The notes: generated from the sequence alone by a model not told the origin. Shown: positions 1 through 8,959, counted from the first letter of the stretch. The stretch is 64,000 bases of DNA from SZUA-584 sp040768905 (GCA_040768905.1 JAXGMA010000001.1:620001-684000); one strand, 5' to 3'. Made by a program: numbers and translations.

Positions 1-835
1 CCGACCGGGCAGGGCCGCAGCCTGCAGGATGAAAGAAACCATAGATATCGAGCCTGTTTTCCGCACCGCACGAAAGGCACCAAATACGATCGGAAGACGA
101 ATCCATCGTGCCGATACGCAGGCAGGCCGGGCACACAAAAAGCAGACGCTCAAAGCCCGCGCAAAGCGCTTTTCCCTTAAACGGTATGTGCCGGATACGC
201 TGCCAATCGCCTTCGTCATGCTCAAGCGCATCAGATACGGTTTGATGGATCTGTTTGAGCGACGGTTTGTCGCCTATGTCGAAAAGTTTGAAGACCTCTG
301 CTTCGATACGCCCGTGTCTTTTGGTATCAGCCCAGCGCGGCTCAGAAAGATAAGCGCCTTTAAAACGCACTGCATAGACGGGTATGCGCAAAACCTGTAT
401 CAGCCGAAAAGTCGCATTTTCAAAAGGCCTTGTTTTGCCGTCCCAGCTGCGCATGCCTTCAGGAAAGATGCTTATAGCGCTGCCCTGCGAGACAAGATGC
501 ATGATCTGACGTATGGCCCTGCTGTCGCTGGTATGCTTGCGTATAGGTATATATCCGGCAAAGTGAAGAATCCGGCTCAAAGCTTTGTGGCGAAAAACCG
601 TGTCGGTCACCAAAAATCGAAGAAGGCGGGGGGAAAGGCACTGCAGGAACAGGCCGTCAAAATTATTGGTGTGGTTGCCGAGTATCAGGAAAGCGCCTTT
701 TCGGGGGAGCGCAGCGTTGCATTTGCTGACAAGCCGGTAACGTACACGCACATACAAGCCGATCGTCGCCTTAAAAAGGCAAAGCATGATGAACAATATA
801 GATTTTTTTATAATGCCGGTCATGGTGTTTTTCAA
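1..835 (-). CDS. plsC: 1-acyl-sn-glycerol-3-phosphate acyltransferase (PlsC family), 3' end outside window
   Basis: Membrane-associated enzyme that adds the second acyl chain to lysophosphatidate in phospholipid synthesis. The minus-strand frame is open from 835 to the left edge (278 residues, no stop reached). It shows the acyltransferase HX4D block (NHTNNFD, H55 and D60) and the FPEGMRS block (residues 124-130), with a hydrophobic start at residues 8-22. I chose the TTG at 835 because AGGAG lies 7 nt upstream; the ATG at 823 has no well-spaced SD. After the acyltransferase core there are two CxxC pairs (C235/C238 and C253/C256) that look like a zinc ribbon, an unusual tail for PlsC. It lies downstream of hup but probably has its own promoter. 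Family certain, tail function unknown. Confidence 0.88.
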   Translation of the reverse strand, partial: MKNTMTGIIKKSILFIMLCLFKATIGLYVRVRYRLVSKCNAALPRKGAFLILGNHTNNFDGLFLQCLSPRLLRFLVTDTVFRHKALSRILHFAGYIPIRKHTSDSRAIRQIMHLVSQGSAISIFPEGMRSWDGKTRPFENATFRLIQVLRIPVYAVRFKGAYLSEPRWADTKRHGRIEAEVFKLFDIGDKPSLKQIHQTVSDALEHDEGDWQRIRHIPFKGKALCAGFERLLFVCPACLRIGTMDSSSDRIWCLSCGAENRLDIYGFFHPAGCGPARS

Positions 836-959
836 AGCAAGACTCCTGTCGTTGATCGTTGTGCGCTCTTAAAAAATAGAAACTGCGACGATGTTTGATG
901 CTAAATAGTCTCGAAACCGCAAACTTTAAAAAGGACAATCCATTTGCCTTTCACGCACC

Positions 960-988
960 ATTATAACACTATTTATATGGGTAGATAA
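960..988 (-). promoter_or_regulatory. Putative promoter for plsC
   Basis: On the minus strand a perfect TATAAT (-10, 965-960) follows a weak -35 (TTATCT, 988-983) at 17-nt spacing. It lies between the hup terminator and the plsC start, leaving a leader of roughly 120 nt. The -35 is poor, so this is tentative. Confidence 0.4.
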
Positions 989-1003
989 ATATAAAAAATG
1001 CAC

Positions 1004-1037
1004 TAAAAAAACAGAGCGCCAGTGTATGACGCTCCGT
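1004..1037 (-). terminator. Rho-independent terminator of hup
   Basis: Read on the minus strand, CGGAGCG (1036-1030) pairs with CGCTCTG (1018-1012), 7 bp with one G-U pair, across an 11-nt loop, followed by seven T. It lies 12 bp past the hup stop. Confidence 0.8.
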
Positions 1038-1048
1038 CTGAACACAAC

Positions 1049-1324
1049 CTATTTGCCAAAAGCATCCTTGAAAGCTTTACCGGGCTTGAAGGCCGGCGAA
1101 CTGGATGCAGGTATATTGATCTGCGCACCTGTAGCCGGATTAACGCCTTTTCTTGCTGCTCTTTGCCGAAGCTCAAAAGCTCCGAACCCAGTCCATTGTA
1201 CTTTATCACCTTTGTTGAGTGCATCGGTGACAACACTGACCAGAGCAGACAAACAGGCATCCGTATCCTTTTTTGACAGGCTCGCTTTTTGTGCAACGGC
1301 CTCTATCAGTTCTGATTTGTTCAT
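1049..1324 (-). CDS. hup: HU-family histone-like DNA-binding protein
   Basis: Small dimeric nucleoid protein that bends DNA. The 91 residues are full HU length: helical N-terminus (MNKSELIEAVA), the conserved WTGFGAFELRQRAARKG turn, the DNA-binding arm NPATGAQINIPAS and the C-terminal helix PAFKPGKAFKDAF. AGGAGG precedes the ATG at good spacing. It follows mazG by 95 bp in the same direction and ends at its own terminator. In Bacillus the yabM-yabN pair is followed by yabO rather than hup; here a HU gene takes the place after mazG. Assignment is secure. Confidence 0.96.
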   Translation of the reverse strand: MNKSELIEAVAQKASLSKKDTDACLSALVSVVTDALNKGDKVQWTGFGAFELRQRAARKGVNPATGAQINIPASSSPAFKPGKAFKDAFGK

Positions 1325-1419
1325 TCGTGGAACCTCCTGATCATATATTGATTTATTGAAAAACGTTTATCTAAGTTGAGGGCTCAGCCGCATTTTTCAG
1401 TGGCCTTAACGGCTTTTGC

Positions 1420-2820
1420 TTATTCCCGCTTGGCCTGCTCCCAAAGCTCATCAAGCGTTTGTATGCCGCATGCAGTCATGTCTATGTTTTTTGCCCGGGC
1501 AAGCTGCTCGACCTTTGAAAAGCGTGCAACGAACTTATCTGACGCCTTCTGCAAGGCTGTTTCGGGCTCGACACCGAGAAGACGCACCACATTGACGGCC
1601 GCAAAAAGCAGATCACCGCATTCCTCTGCCAGGCTGACATGGTCAGTGCTACCCAGTACTTCGGATATTTCCTCGTGCAGCTTTTCTATGGCTTGTCCGA
1701 CATCTGAAAAGTCAAAGCCCACATGCGCCGCCTTGTGTTGAATCTTGCCGCTGCGCATCAGCGCGGGCATGCTGCGGGGCACGCTGCTGAGCACTTCGGC
1801 TTGCGAACGCTGCCCTTTCTCGTCTTTTTTGATCTGTTCCCAGTTGCTGATCACAGCCTCTGGTGTCTTTGCATCAGCATTGCCGAATATATGTGTATGG
1901 CGCGATATCATTTTTTCACATATGGCTGTTGTGATATCCGTGTCGTCAAAGCGGCCTTGCTGTTGGGCGATCCTTGCATGAAATACGACCTGCAGCAACA
2001 CATCGCCGAGCTCGTCACAGAGCGCGCCCGCATCGCCTGAGTCTATGGCATCAAGAACCTCATAGCCTTCTTCAATAAGATAGCGCTTTAAGCTGGCATG
2101 GGTTTGCTCTTTGTCCCAGGGGCAGCCGTCTGGTGAACGCAGCCTTTCCATCACCGATATAAGGTCACCGAAGGTGAAACGCTTTTTAAGCTCCAGCGGA
2201 TCCGGCGGCAAGACTATGCTAGTATAATACCCGTATGATGCCTCTGCGTCAAGAAGAGATAGTGGAATATTTTTCCCGGAATTTTTTCTTATGTCCGTCA
2301 GAAAAACAATATAAGCATCGCCGTAAAAACGCGCGAGCTTAATTTTAAGATCTGAAGCGGCAAGGCGCGAATCAATCTCATTGATGACAAGGGTCATGCT
2401 GGTGTCGGCAGCTTTTGAGAAAGAAGCCGCTGAATATATGGCAACGCCATTTATCGCGTCGGCTGCACCGGCTGCAAAAGCTGCGCATAGAGCCGGATCG
2501 CCCGAAGGTATGACTGATACCGTGCCGCCGGCCTGCCGGAAGCGTGCGGCCGCAGCTGCTGCGATCTGATTGGCGCAGATATCGCCGAGCGCCACAAAAA
2601 GCATCCCGTCTTCAAACAGAAGCGTACAGGCATTCTCGATAAGCCTATCAAAATCCTGCGCGCTTTCATACAGGCTGTCCAGCGATTGATACACCAACCC
2701 CGAGTTCTTTAATGAACCAAGATCAGTCTGCAGAACAATAGTCTTTGCGTTGCGGGCGGCTTCCAAAACACTGCCGCACAGCTTGCCGTTTGCGTCCATG
2801 CTGCCTATCGTAAGATGCAT
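1420..2820 (-). CDS. mazG: MazG nucleoside triphosphate pyrophosphohydrolase with degenerate YabN-type N-terminal domain
   Basis: Hydrolyses (deoxy)nucleoside triphosphates to monophosphates and pyrophosphate, a house-cleaning role. The C-terminal half (from about residue 220) carries two MazG repeats: FGDLISVMERLRSPDGCPWD, then EEGYE with DELGDVLLQVVFHA, and a second EEISE with EECGDLLFAAVN. The N-terminal ~210 residues match the place and size of the tetrapyrrole-methylase-like domain of Bacillus YabN but lack its GxGPGD SAM-binding loop, so methyltransferase activity looks lost. I start at the ATG at 2820 (GGAGG 7 nt upstream, directly after the flippase stop) rather than the upstream ATG at 2853, giving 466 aa. 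The order flippase-mazG repeats yabM-yabN of Bacillus. Confidence 0.92.
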   Translation of the reverse strand: MHLTIGSMDANGKLCGSVLEAARNAKTIVLQTDLGSLKNSGLVYQSLDSLYESAQDFDRLIENACTLLFEDGMLFVALGDICANQIAAAAAARFRQAGGTVSVIPSGDPALCAAFAAGAADAINGVAIYSAASFSKAADTSMTLVINEIDSRLAASDLKIKLARFYGDAYIVFLTDIRKNSGKNIPLSLLDAEASYGYYTSIVLPPDPLELKKRFTFGDLISVMERLRSPDGCPWDKEQTHASLKRYLIEEGYEVLDAIDSGDAGALCDELGDVLLQVVFHARIAQQQGRFDDTDITTAICEKMISRHTHIFGNADAKTPEAVISNWEQIKKDEKGQRSQAEVLSSVPRSMPALMRSGKIQHKAAHVGFDFSDVGQAIEKLHEEISEVLGSTDHVSLAEECGDLLFAAVNVVRLLGVEPETALQKASDKFVARFSKVEQLARAKNIDMTACGIQTLDELWEQAKRE

Positions 2821-2821
2821 G

Positions 2822-4450
2822 TCAATGCCTCCAAAAACCAAGCTTGTTTGCAAAACGGATCAAATGTCCGCCGCCGGGGATATACGCCATGTCTGCTTTT
2901 TTGAGAGAACCCGTGAAAAACAGCATCATCACAAAAACGCACATCGCAGACACAATGCAGATCAGCGTGGCTTTGGTGTTTCCGAGCCCCGGCTCGAGAG
3001 AGCGGTACATGAAGAATACCACAGCGCCCATGGCTGCTGTCGAAACAACGGGCATCAGCAACCCTGAAAAGACGGGGATCCTTGCTTTGGTGATCTTGAG
3101 GACTGATGCCACATTGAGCAAAGCGGCAATACCGTAGCAGGCCGCCGTGCCGATCGCCGCGCCATTGACATTGACAGCAGGGATGCGTATCAGCACGATA
3201 CTCAGAATGATTTTGACAACGACGCCGATAGAAAGGTTGATAAGCGGGACAGATGGGCGCCCTGCGCCCTGAAGCACGCCCGTCATCGTTTGCAGCATCG
3301 TTAAGAACAGCACACCGACGGACAGAGTTTGCAAAAGCTGAGTGCCTACGGCGATCTCATCTGCAGACAGGCCTCTTGAATACAACAGCGTCAGTATCGG
3401 CTGGGCAAGCAGATACATGCCTATGGCGCTCGGCAAACCGACCAGCAGCGCAAGCTTGAAACCCATCGCCGAACGCGTTCCCGCCAGGGGTTCATTCTTT
3501 TTCGCGCGCGCCTCAGAGATGGCGGGCACAAGGCTCATGCAAAGCGCGAGCGAAAACACGGCCGGCATGTTGATCAGAGTGTTGACAGCGCCGGTCAGCA
3601 CCCCAAAGCTGGCCTGGGGCGATAAAGGGTTGAACGCCGAATAATCGATTGCCGACATGGTGTTGGTGACGATAGCGGTATCGATAAAGTTTACGATAGG
3701 CATGAGGCATGCTCCAAGAGTAATAGGCAGCGCGATCCTTATCAGCTCTTTGGCTAAGGAACGCTGCGCGCTGGGAAGTGCGCTTGGCGCGTTACGGTTA
3801 AGCTGCTTGATGCTGTTTTTTTTGCGGTTAAAAATGAAGACGATGATCAAAAGCGCACAGATCTCAGATATGGTCACGCCGAGCAGCGCGCCAGCTGCGC
3901 CGTATGCCACGCCGTGCTTCACCCAAAGCGAAGCGAGCAACAGCCCGGCGCCTAGCTTGACAGCCTGCTCGACAAGCTGTGTGACGGCGGTAGGGGTCAT
4001 CATTTGCAGGCCCTGGAAATAGCCTCTGTATGCCGAAAGTATGGACACAAAAAACAAAGACGGCGCGATCATCACAAGTGAAAGCTGTGCGGAGGGGATC
4101 TTCACCGCGTCTGCGATCAAGCCGGACAAAGCCAGCATCAAAACTGTGGTTCCGATGCCGAAGAACAAAAGCAGCTTGAACGCTGTCTTAAAGGTTTTGT
4201 GTGCGCCGCGGTAATCCCCAAGGGTCACGCGCTCTGACACCATTTTGGATATGGCTGCAGGAAGGCCGGCAGAGGATATCACCAGCAGCGTGGCATACAC
4301 AGGATAAGCCACCTGATAATTGGCCATGCCTTCTGCGCCGATGATATTTGTGAGCGGAATGCGGAATATTGCGCCGATGATCTTGACGATCAACCCAGCA
4401 CCGCCCAGTATCGCGGCGCCTTTTACAAAACCCTTTGCTCCCTTTGTCAT
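2822..4450 (-). CDS. MOP-superfamily lipid flippase (SpoVB/YabM/MurJ-like)
   Basis: Polytopic membrane protein of the polysaccharide/lipid II flippase superfamily, expected to move an undecaprenyl-linked sugar lipid across the cytoplasmic membrane. The 542 residues show about 14 hydrophobic segments and the typical N-terminal block GAAILGGAGLIVKIIGAIFR followed by AYPVYATLLVISSAGLPAAI. Adjacency to mazG matches Bacillus yabM, but spoVB and murJ-type paralogs share these features, so I give no gene symbol. The ATG at 4450 has GGGGGA 5-6 nt upstream and is preferred over the ATG at 4468. A near-consensus promoter sits at 4495-4523. It probably heads a flippase-mazG-hup transcript. Confidence 0.87.
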   Translation of the reverse strand: MTKGAKGFVKGAAILGGAGLIVKIIGAIFRIPLTNIIGAEGMANYQVAYPVYATLLVISSAGLPAAISKMVSERVTLGDYRGAHKTFKTAFKLLLFFGIGTTVLMLALSGLIADAVKIPSAQLSLVMIAPSLFFVSILSAYRGYFQGLQMMTPTAVTQLVEQAVKLGAGLLLASLWVKHGVAYGAAGALLGVTISEICALLIIVFIFNRKKNSIKQLNRNAPSALPSAQRSLAKELIRIALPITLGACLMPIVNFIDTAIVTNTMSAIDYSAFNPLSPQASFGVLTGAVNTLINMPAVFSLALCMSLVPAISEARAKKNEPLAGTRSAMGFKLALLVGLPSAIGMYLLAQPILTLLYSRGLSADEIAVGTQLLQTLSVGVLFLTMLQTMTGVLQGAGRPSVPLINLSIGVVVKIILSIVLIRIPAVNVNGAAIGTAACYGIAALLNVASVLKITKARIPVFSGLLMPVVSTAAMGAVVFFMYRSLEPGLGNTKATLICIVSAMCVFVMMLFFTGSLKKADMAYIPGGGHLIRFANKLGFWRH

Positions 4451-4494
4451 TTTTTCCCCCATCTGCATCAGAGATTTGCTGTAATTACCAAAGC

Positions 4495-4523
4495 ATTATA
4501 TTATAAATCTTTGTGTTTGCCAA
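4495..4523 (-). promoter_or_regulatory. Promoter of the flippase-mazG-hup unit
   Basis: Minus-strand TTGGCA (4523-4518), 17-nt spacer, perfect TATAAT (4500-4495); a strong housekeeping-type promoter, about 45 bp before the flippase start. Confidence 0.8.
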
Positions 4524-4567
4524 TATTCCCTGCTTTTTCGGTTTTCCTTAAAAAATAACAGCAAACC

Positions 4568-4596
4568 TTGCCGGTTGCCCGGCTGTTGATTATAAT
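4568..4596 (+). promoter_or_regulatory. Promoter of trmL
   Basis: TTGCCG (4568-4573), 17-nt spacer, perfect TATAAT (4591-4596). Divergent from the flippase promoter; predicted start of transcription is about 20 bp before the trmL ATG. Confidence 0.75.
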
Positions 4597-4621
4597 GATT
4601 TTTAATGAAAGAGAGGGGCCA

Positions 4622-5083
4622 ATGCAGATAAACATCGTTCTCGTTGAGCCACAGATACCCGCCAATACGGGAAATATCGCGCGCACCTGCGCAGTGACGG
4701 GCGCTAAGCTGCATCTTGTTGAGCCGCTCGGTTTTGACATATCAGACAAACAGTTAAAGCGCGCAGGGCTTGATTACTGGGCACAATTGCATGTGGCTGT
4801 CCATAAAGATCTTGATGCTTTTTTTAAAGCCACAAACGGAAATTATTATTATTTCTCGACAAAAGCGCAGACAGGTTATCATGAAATAACCTATGAGGAT
4901 GATTGCTACCTGCTTTTCGGAAAAGAAACCAAAGGGCTGCCTGAGCAGCTTATATTTGCGAACCCATCGCGTGCCTTAAGGATACCGATGAGGGACGGAC
5001 TTAGGTCTCTTAACCTTTCCAATTCCGTGAGTATCATTGTTTACGAGATTTTGCGTCAGAAAAATTTTCCGGGCATGGCGTAA
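4622..5083 (+). CDS. trmL: tRNA (cytidine/uridine(34)-2'-O)-methyltransferase TrmL (SPOUT family)
   Basis: Methylates the 2'-OH of wobble base 34 in tRNA-Leu isoacceptors, using SAM bound in a SPOUT trefoil knot. The 153 residues are full family length: INIVLVEPQIPANTGNIART at the start, LFGKETKGLPE in the middle and the knot signature IPMRDGLRSLNLSNSVSIIVYE near the end. I chose the ATG at 4622 because GAGAGGGG lies just upstream; the longer reading frame would start inside the promoter. It is a single gene, divergent from the flippase unit. Confidence 0.93.
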   Translation: MQINIVLVEPQIPANTGNIARTCAVTGAKLHLVEPLGFDISDKQLKRAGLDYWAQLHVAVHKDLDAFFKATNGNYYYFSTKAQTGYHEITYEDDCYLLFGKETKGLPEQLIFANPSRALRIPMRDGLRSLNLSNSVSIIVYEILRQKNFPGMA

Positions 5084-5169
5084 TATTATTATGTGCCGGC
5101 AAAAAGCAGTCTGCACAAAAAAGCAGCGCCGCTCTGGCAGAAAGTTAACGGCACAGCCCTATTTATGGC

Positions 5170-5198
5170 TTGATTTTTCCTCTTTTTTGGAATAGAAT
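5170..5198 (+). promoter_or_regulatory. Promoter of the glycolytic block (pgk)
   Basis: TTGATT (5170-5175), 17-nt spacer, TAGAAT (5193-5198), leaving a leader of about 80 nt before the pgk ATG. Confidence 0.65.
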
Positions 5199-5287
5199 GA
5201 TTCGGTGCAATTATAGTCATTGCAGTGCGCGGTTTTCTGCGCTGTGCAATTGTTGTCAATACATATAGGTTGAAGGAGTTATTATAC

Positions 5288-6472
5288 ATGGAAAAAAAGA
5301 CGGTTAAGGACATTGATGTCGCCGGCAAAAAGGTGCTTGTCAGGGTCGATTTTAATGTGCCGCTCAATGACAAACGTGAAGTGACTGATGACACAAGGAT
5401 CATCGCAGTGATGCCGACGATAGAATACCTTCTTGAGCAGGGGGCAAAAGTGATCCTTTGTTCGCATCTTGGAAGGCCGAATGGCGAGTTTAAAACTGAA
5501 TTCTCACTCAAACCGGTGGCGGCGCGGCTTGAGAAAATATGCGGACGCAAGGTCAGTTTTGCTGAAGATGTAGTCGGGCCTGCCGCAAAGGCGGCTGTGG
5601 AACAAATCAAAGAAGGGGAGATCGTGCTTCTTGAAAATGTGCGCTTTCATAAAGAAGAAACAGCGAATGATGCTGAATTTTCCAAAAAGCTTGCCTCTTA
5701 TGCTGATGTTTTCGTCAATGATGCCTTTGGCACATGTCACAGAGCACACGCGTCTACCACGGGCGTTGCGGCTTACATCCCGGCTGTTGCCGGTTTTTTG
5801 ATTGGCAAAGAACTTGAAATATTGGGAGAGGCCATCAACAATCCTGTCCGTCCGTTCATGGCTATTCTTGGTGGAGCCAAAGTATCAGATAAGATCGGCG
5901 TGATCGATAATCTGATCGACAAGGTCGATGTCATACTGATCGGCGGCGGCATGGCCTATACTTTCGATAAAGCAAAAGGGCTTGAAGTCGGCGATTCTCT
6001 TGTGGATGAAGAAAATATCGACCTCGCACGCGGCCTTATTGAAAAAGCAGTGGCCAAGGGCGTGGATTTTTTTCTGCCTGTTGATACGATCGTGGCGGAT
6101 AAGTATGATGCGAATGCCAAAACGCAAGTTGTGCCCACCGAAGCCATACCTGCCGGATGGATGGGGCTTGACATCGGCCCGGCAACGCGCATGCTGTATG
6201 CGGATAAGATCCGCATTGCCAAGACGATCATCTGGAACGGCCCGATGGGCGTATTCGAAATGCCCGCTTTTTCGGAAGGCACCAAAACGGTGGCAAAAGC
6301 CATGGCGGAGTCTGAATCCATCACGATCATAGGCGGAGGGGACAGCGCAGCGGCCGTGAAACAGCTGGGTTTTGCTGACGCCATGACGCACATATCCACG
6401 GGCGGCGGTGCGAGCCTTGAGCTGCTCGAGGGCAAGGAACTCCCCGGCGTGGCGGCACTTGAAGATAAATAG
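5288..6472 (+). CDS. pgk: Phosphoglycerate kinase
   Basis: Cytosolic glycolytic enzyme: 1,3-bisphosphoglycerate + ADP to 3-phosphoglycerate + ATP. The 394 residues are full length, with VLVRVDFNVPL near the N-terminus, the substrate-binding SHLGRP, GGAKVSDKIGVI, the nucleotide-binding GGGMAYTF and GGGDSAAAV near the C-terminus. The ATG at 5288 has GAAGGAG 9 nt upstream; the reading frame extends further upstream without an SD. First gene of pgk-tpiA-gpmI; gap and eno, often in the same operon, are not in this window. Confidence 0.97.
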   Translation: MEKKTVKDIDVAGKKVLVRVDFNVPLNDKREVTDDTRIIAVMPTIEYLLEQGAKVILCSHLGRPNGEFKTEFSLKPVAARLEKICGRKVSFAEDVVGPAAKAAVEQIKEGEIVLLENVRFHKEETANDAEFSKKLASYADVFVNDAFGTCHRAHASTTGVAAYIPAVAGFLIGKELEILGEAINNPVRPFMAILGGAKVSDKIGVIDNLIDKVDVILIGGGMAYTFDKAKGLEVGDSLVDEENIDLARGLIEKAVAKGVDFFLPVDTIVADKYDANAKTQVVPTEAIPAGWMGLDIGPATRMLYADKIRIAKTIIWNGPMGVFEMPAFSEGTKTVAKAMAESESITIIGGGDSAAAVKQLGFADAMTHISTGGGASLELLEGKELPGVAALEDK

Positions 6473-6492
6473 ATGAATCTTTTGTACTGCGG

Positions 6493-6519
6493 GGGCTGCT
6501 CTTAAAACATGAGTAGCCC
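6493..6519 (+). other. Intercistronic stem-loop between pgk and tpiA
   Basis: GGGCTGCTC (6493-6501) pairs with GAGTAGCCC (6511-6519), 9 bp with one G-U pair and a 9-nt loop. What follows is A-rich, so it is not a standard terminator; it may set mRNA stability or partial read-through between the two glycolytic genes. Confidence 0.55.
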
Positions 6520-6554
6520 TTAAAAAAATATTGTGAAAATATGGAGGTGCGGTG

Positions 6555-7304
6555 ATGAGAAAACCGATTATTGCAGGAAACTGGAAAATGAACAAAACGC
6601 CCGATGAGGCAGTGCAGCTGATCAATGATTTAAAACCCATGGTGAGCGATGTTGACAAGGTCGATATGGTGGTTTGCCCCCCGTTTGTGTGTCTAGCGGC
6701 GGCCAAGGAAGCGCTTGTAGGATCAAACATCAAGCTCGGGGCGCAGAATATGCATTTTGAGCAAAGCGGCGCGTTTACCGGAGAGGTATCGCCAGATATG
6801 CTGCTCGCACTGGGTGTGGAATATGTGATACTCGGTCATTCTGAGAGGCGCCAGTATTTCGGCGAAACGGACGAGGGCGTGAATAAAAAAACAAAGGCGG
6901 CGCTGGCGGCGGGCTTAAAAGCCATCGTGTGTGTCGGGGAAACGCTCCAAGAACGCGAAACGGGCATTACGGCGGAAGTCGTATGCAAACAGACCAAACT
7001 GGCGCTGCTTGGCCTGAGTGAAAAAGAAGCGGCCGGGATCATAATCGCGTACGAGCCTGTCTGGGCGATCGGCACAGGCAAGACAGCCACCTCAGAAGAT
7101 GCCAACGAAACCATCGGGACCATACGCAATGCTGTCAAAGAGGTTTTCGGCATGGAAACGGCGCAGGCCATCCGTATACAGTACGGCGGCAGCATGAAGC
7201 CTTCAAACGCTGCGGAACTGATGGGCAAGCCTGAGATCGACGGCGGCCTGATTGGCGGCGCAGCGCTCAAGGCAGAGGATTTTTGCGGTATCATCAAATA
7301 TTAA
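6555..7304 (+). CDS. tpiA: Triosephosphate isomerase
   Basis: Interconverts dihydroxyacetone phosphate and glyceraldehyde 3-phosphate. Full length (249 aa) with all catalytic blocks: GNWKMN (Lys), LGHSERRQYFGE (His), AYEPVWAIGTGK (Glu) and the phosphate-binding IQYGGSMKP. A GTG at 6552 precedes the ATG at 6555; GGAGG at 6543-6547 is 7 nt from the ATG but only 4 from the GTG, so I choose the ATG. gpmI follows after 10 bp. Confidence 0.97.
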   Translation: MRKPIIAGNWKMNKTPDEAVQLINDLKPMVSDVDKVDMVVCPPFVCLAAAKEALVGSNIKLGAQNMHFEQSGAFTGEVSPDMLLALGVEYVILGHSERRQYFGETDEGVNKKTKAALAAGLKAIVCVGETLQERETGITAEVVCKQTKLALLGLSEKEAAGIIIAYEPVWAIGTGKTATSEDANETIGTIRNAVKEVFGMETAQAIRIQYGGSMKPSNAAELMGKPEIDGGLIGGAALKAEDFCGIIKY

Positions 7305-7314
7305 AGAGGATAAG

Positions 7315-8853
7315 ATGACAAAAAAACTGACGGCATTGATGATACTGGATGGACTTGGCGAAGGCAGCGGGACATGCGGCAACGCTGTGCGTATCGCCGG
7401 TACGCCTGCCATATGTGCGCTTCGCGCCCAGTACCCGCATGCATCGCTGAGAGCGTCGGGTCTGGATGTCGGCCTGCCGGATGGGCAGATGGGCAACTCT
7501 GAAGTCGGGCACTTAAACATCGGCGCCGGACGCATCGTGTATCAGGAACTCACGCGCATCACCAAGGACATTGCTGAAGGCGGCTTTTTTGAGAAACTAG
7601 AGCTTATCGGTGCCGTCGAGCATGTTAAGCAAAAAGGCACAAAGCTGCATGTTTTCGGGCTAATATCTGACGGCGGTGTCCACAGCCATCTTGAACATCT
7701 TTACGCAATTTTAAAGCTGGCAAAGATACGCGGGCTATCAGAGGTGTATATCCATTGTTTTATGGACGGGCGGGATGTGCCCCCCGACAGCGGCCTTGGC
7801 TATATCGAGCAGCTGGAGCAAAATATCGCAAAAATAGGTATCGGGCAGATCGCCACCGTGATGGGGCGATATTACGCCATGGACAGGGACAACCGCTTTG
7901 AGCGCGTGGAGAAGGCTTACGCAGCCATGGTTTACGGAAAAGGCGTTGCTGCAGATTCTGCGCTTCAGGCTATGAGCCAAAGCTATGAAAAACGCGAGAT
8001 GGACGAGTTTGTGATGCCCACGGTCGTGCATAAGCAGGGCGTGCCTGTCGCAACGATAGGTGATGAAGATGCCGTTATCTTTTTTAACTTCCGGCCTGAC
8101 CGCGCAAGAGAGATCACGCGGACGTTCATCGAAAAGGAATTCAAAGAGTTCGAGCGCACCTATTTCCCGGTCCATTTTGTATGCATGACGCAGTACGACA
8201 AGACGTTTGAAAACGTGCATGTGGCATACAAGCCCCAGACGCTTGACAACACACTCGGGGAATACCTTGCAAAGAACGGCAAAAGCCAATTCCGGATTGC
8301 AGAGACTGAAAAATATGCGCATGTCACGTTCTTTTTCAATGGCGGCGTTGAGAAGCCAAACAGAGGGGAGGATCGCTTTCTGATACCTTCTCCCAAGGTG
8401 GCGACTTACGACTTAAAGCCGGAAATGAGCGCTTATGAAGTGGCCGATGAGGCGGTGCGCCATATCGAATCGGGACAGTATGATGTGATGGTCTTAAATT
8501 ATGCAAATCCGGATATGGTGGGGCATACAGGCGTGCTTGAAGCGGCAGTTAAGGCAGTCAGAACTGTCGACGCTTGTGTTGACAAGGTCGTGCAGGCTAT
8601 TTTGAAAAACGGCGGAGAAGTGATCATCACGGCTGATCACGGCAACGCAGAACAGATGCTTGATGATAACGGCGGCCCGTTTACCGCGCATACAGGGAAC
8701 GATGTGCCCTTGATACTCGTCGGAGAAAGATGGAAAGGCATAAAACTTAGAGATGACGGACGGCTTTCGGACATTGCGCCGACAATGCTGCATATGATGG
8801 GTCTTACGGTTCCCGATGAGATGACCGGAAAGACACTGTTCGCAGAACAATAA
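7315..8853 (+). CDS. gpmI: 2,3-bisphosphoglycerate-independent phosphoglycerate mutase
   Basis: Mn-dependent alkaline-phosphatase-superfamily enzyme converting 3- to 2-phosphoglycerate. Full length (512 aa): metal-binding LDG near the start, the Ser nucleophile block GLPDGQMGNSEVGHLNIGAG, MGRYYAMDRDNRF, FFNFRPDRAREIT, and the metal ligands VGHTG and TADHGNAE. Start ATG at 7315 with AGAGGA 5 nt upstream, only 10 bp after tpiA, so translation is probably coupled. The 206 bp to icd contain a promoter but no clear terminator. Confidence 0.97.
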   Translation: MTKKLTALMILDGLGEGSGTCGNAVRIAGTPAICALRAQYPHASLRASGLDVGLPDGQMGNSEVGHLNIGAGRIVYQELTRITKDIAEGGFFEKLELIGAVEHVKQKGTKLHVFGLISDGGVHSHLEHLYAILKLAKIRGLSEVYIHCFMDGRDVPPDSGLGYIEQLEQNIAKIGIGQIATVMGRYYAMDRDNRFERVEKAYAAMVYGKGVAADSALQAMSQSYEKREMDEFVMPTVVHKQGVPVATIGDEDAVIFFNFRPDRAREITRTFIEKEFKEFERTYFPVHFVCMTQYDKTFENVHVAYKPQTLDNTLGEYLAKNGKSQFRIAETEKYAHVTFFFNGGVEKPNRGEDRFLIPSPKVATYDLKPEMSAYEVADEAVRHIESGQYDVMVLNYANPDMVGHTGVLEAAVKAVRTVDACVDKVVQAILKNGGEVIITADHGNAEQMLDDNGGPFTAHTGNDVPLILVGERWKGIKLRDDGRLSDIAPTMLHMMGLTVPDEMTGKTLFAEQ

Positions 8854-8959
8854 AGGGCAGCAGCAAACCTTTTAAGCGTTCTTTTCGGTGTTTCCCATGC
8901 GGAAAATGAGAGATATTTAAGTGTTCTGTCGATACTGCGCGTTAAAAACGATGGGCAGC

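Noticed and set aside
29..898. Long plus-strand ORF of 289 codons
   Set aside because: Antisense shadow of the plsC gene, which has both acyltransferase motifs and an SD on the minus strand; the plus-strand protein is basic with no motif.
5885..6733. Minus-strand 282-codon ORF across pgk and tpiA
   Set aside because: Fully antisense to two well-identified glycolytic genes; no motif.
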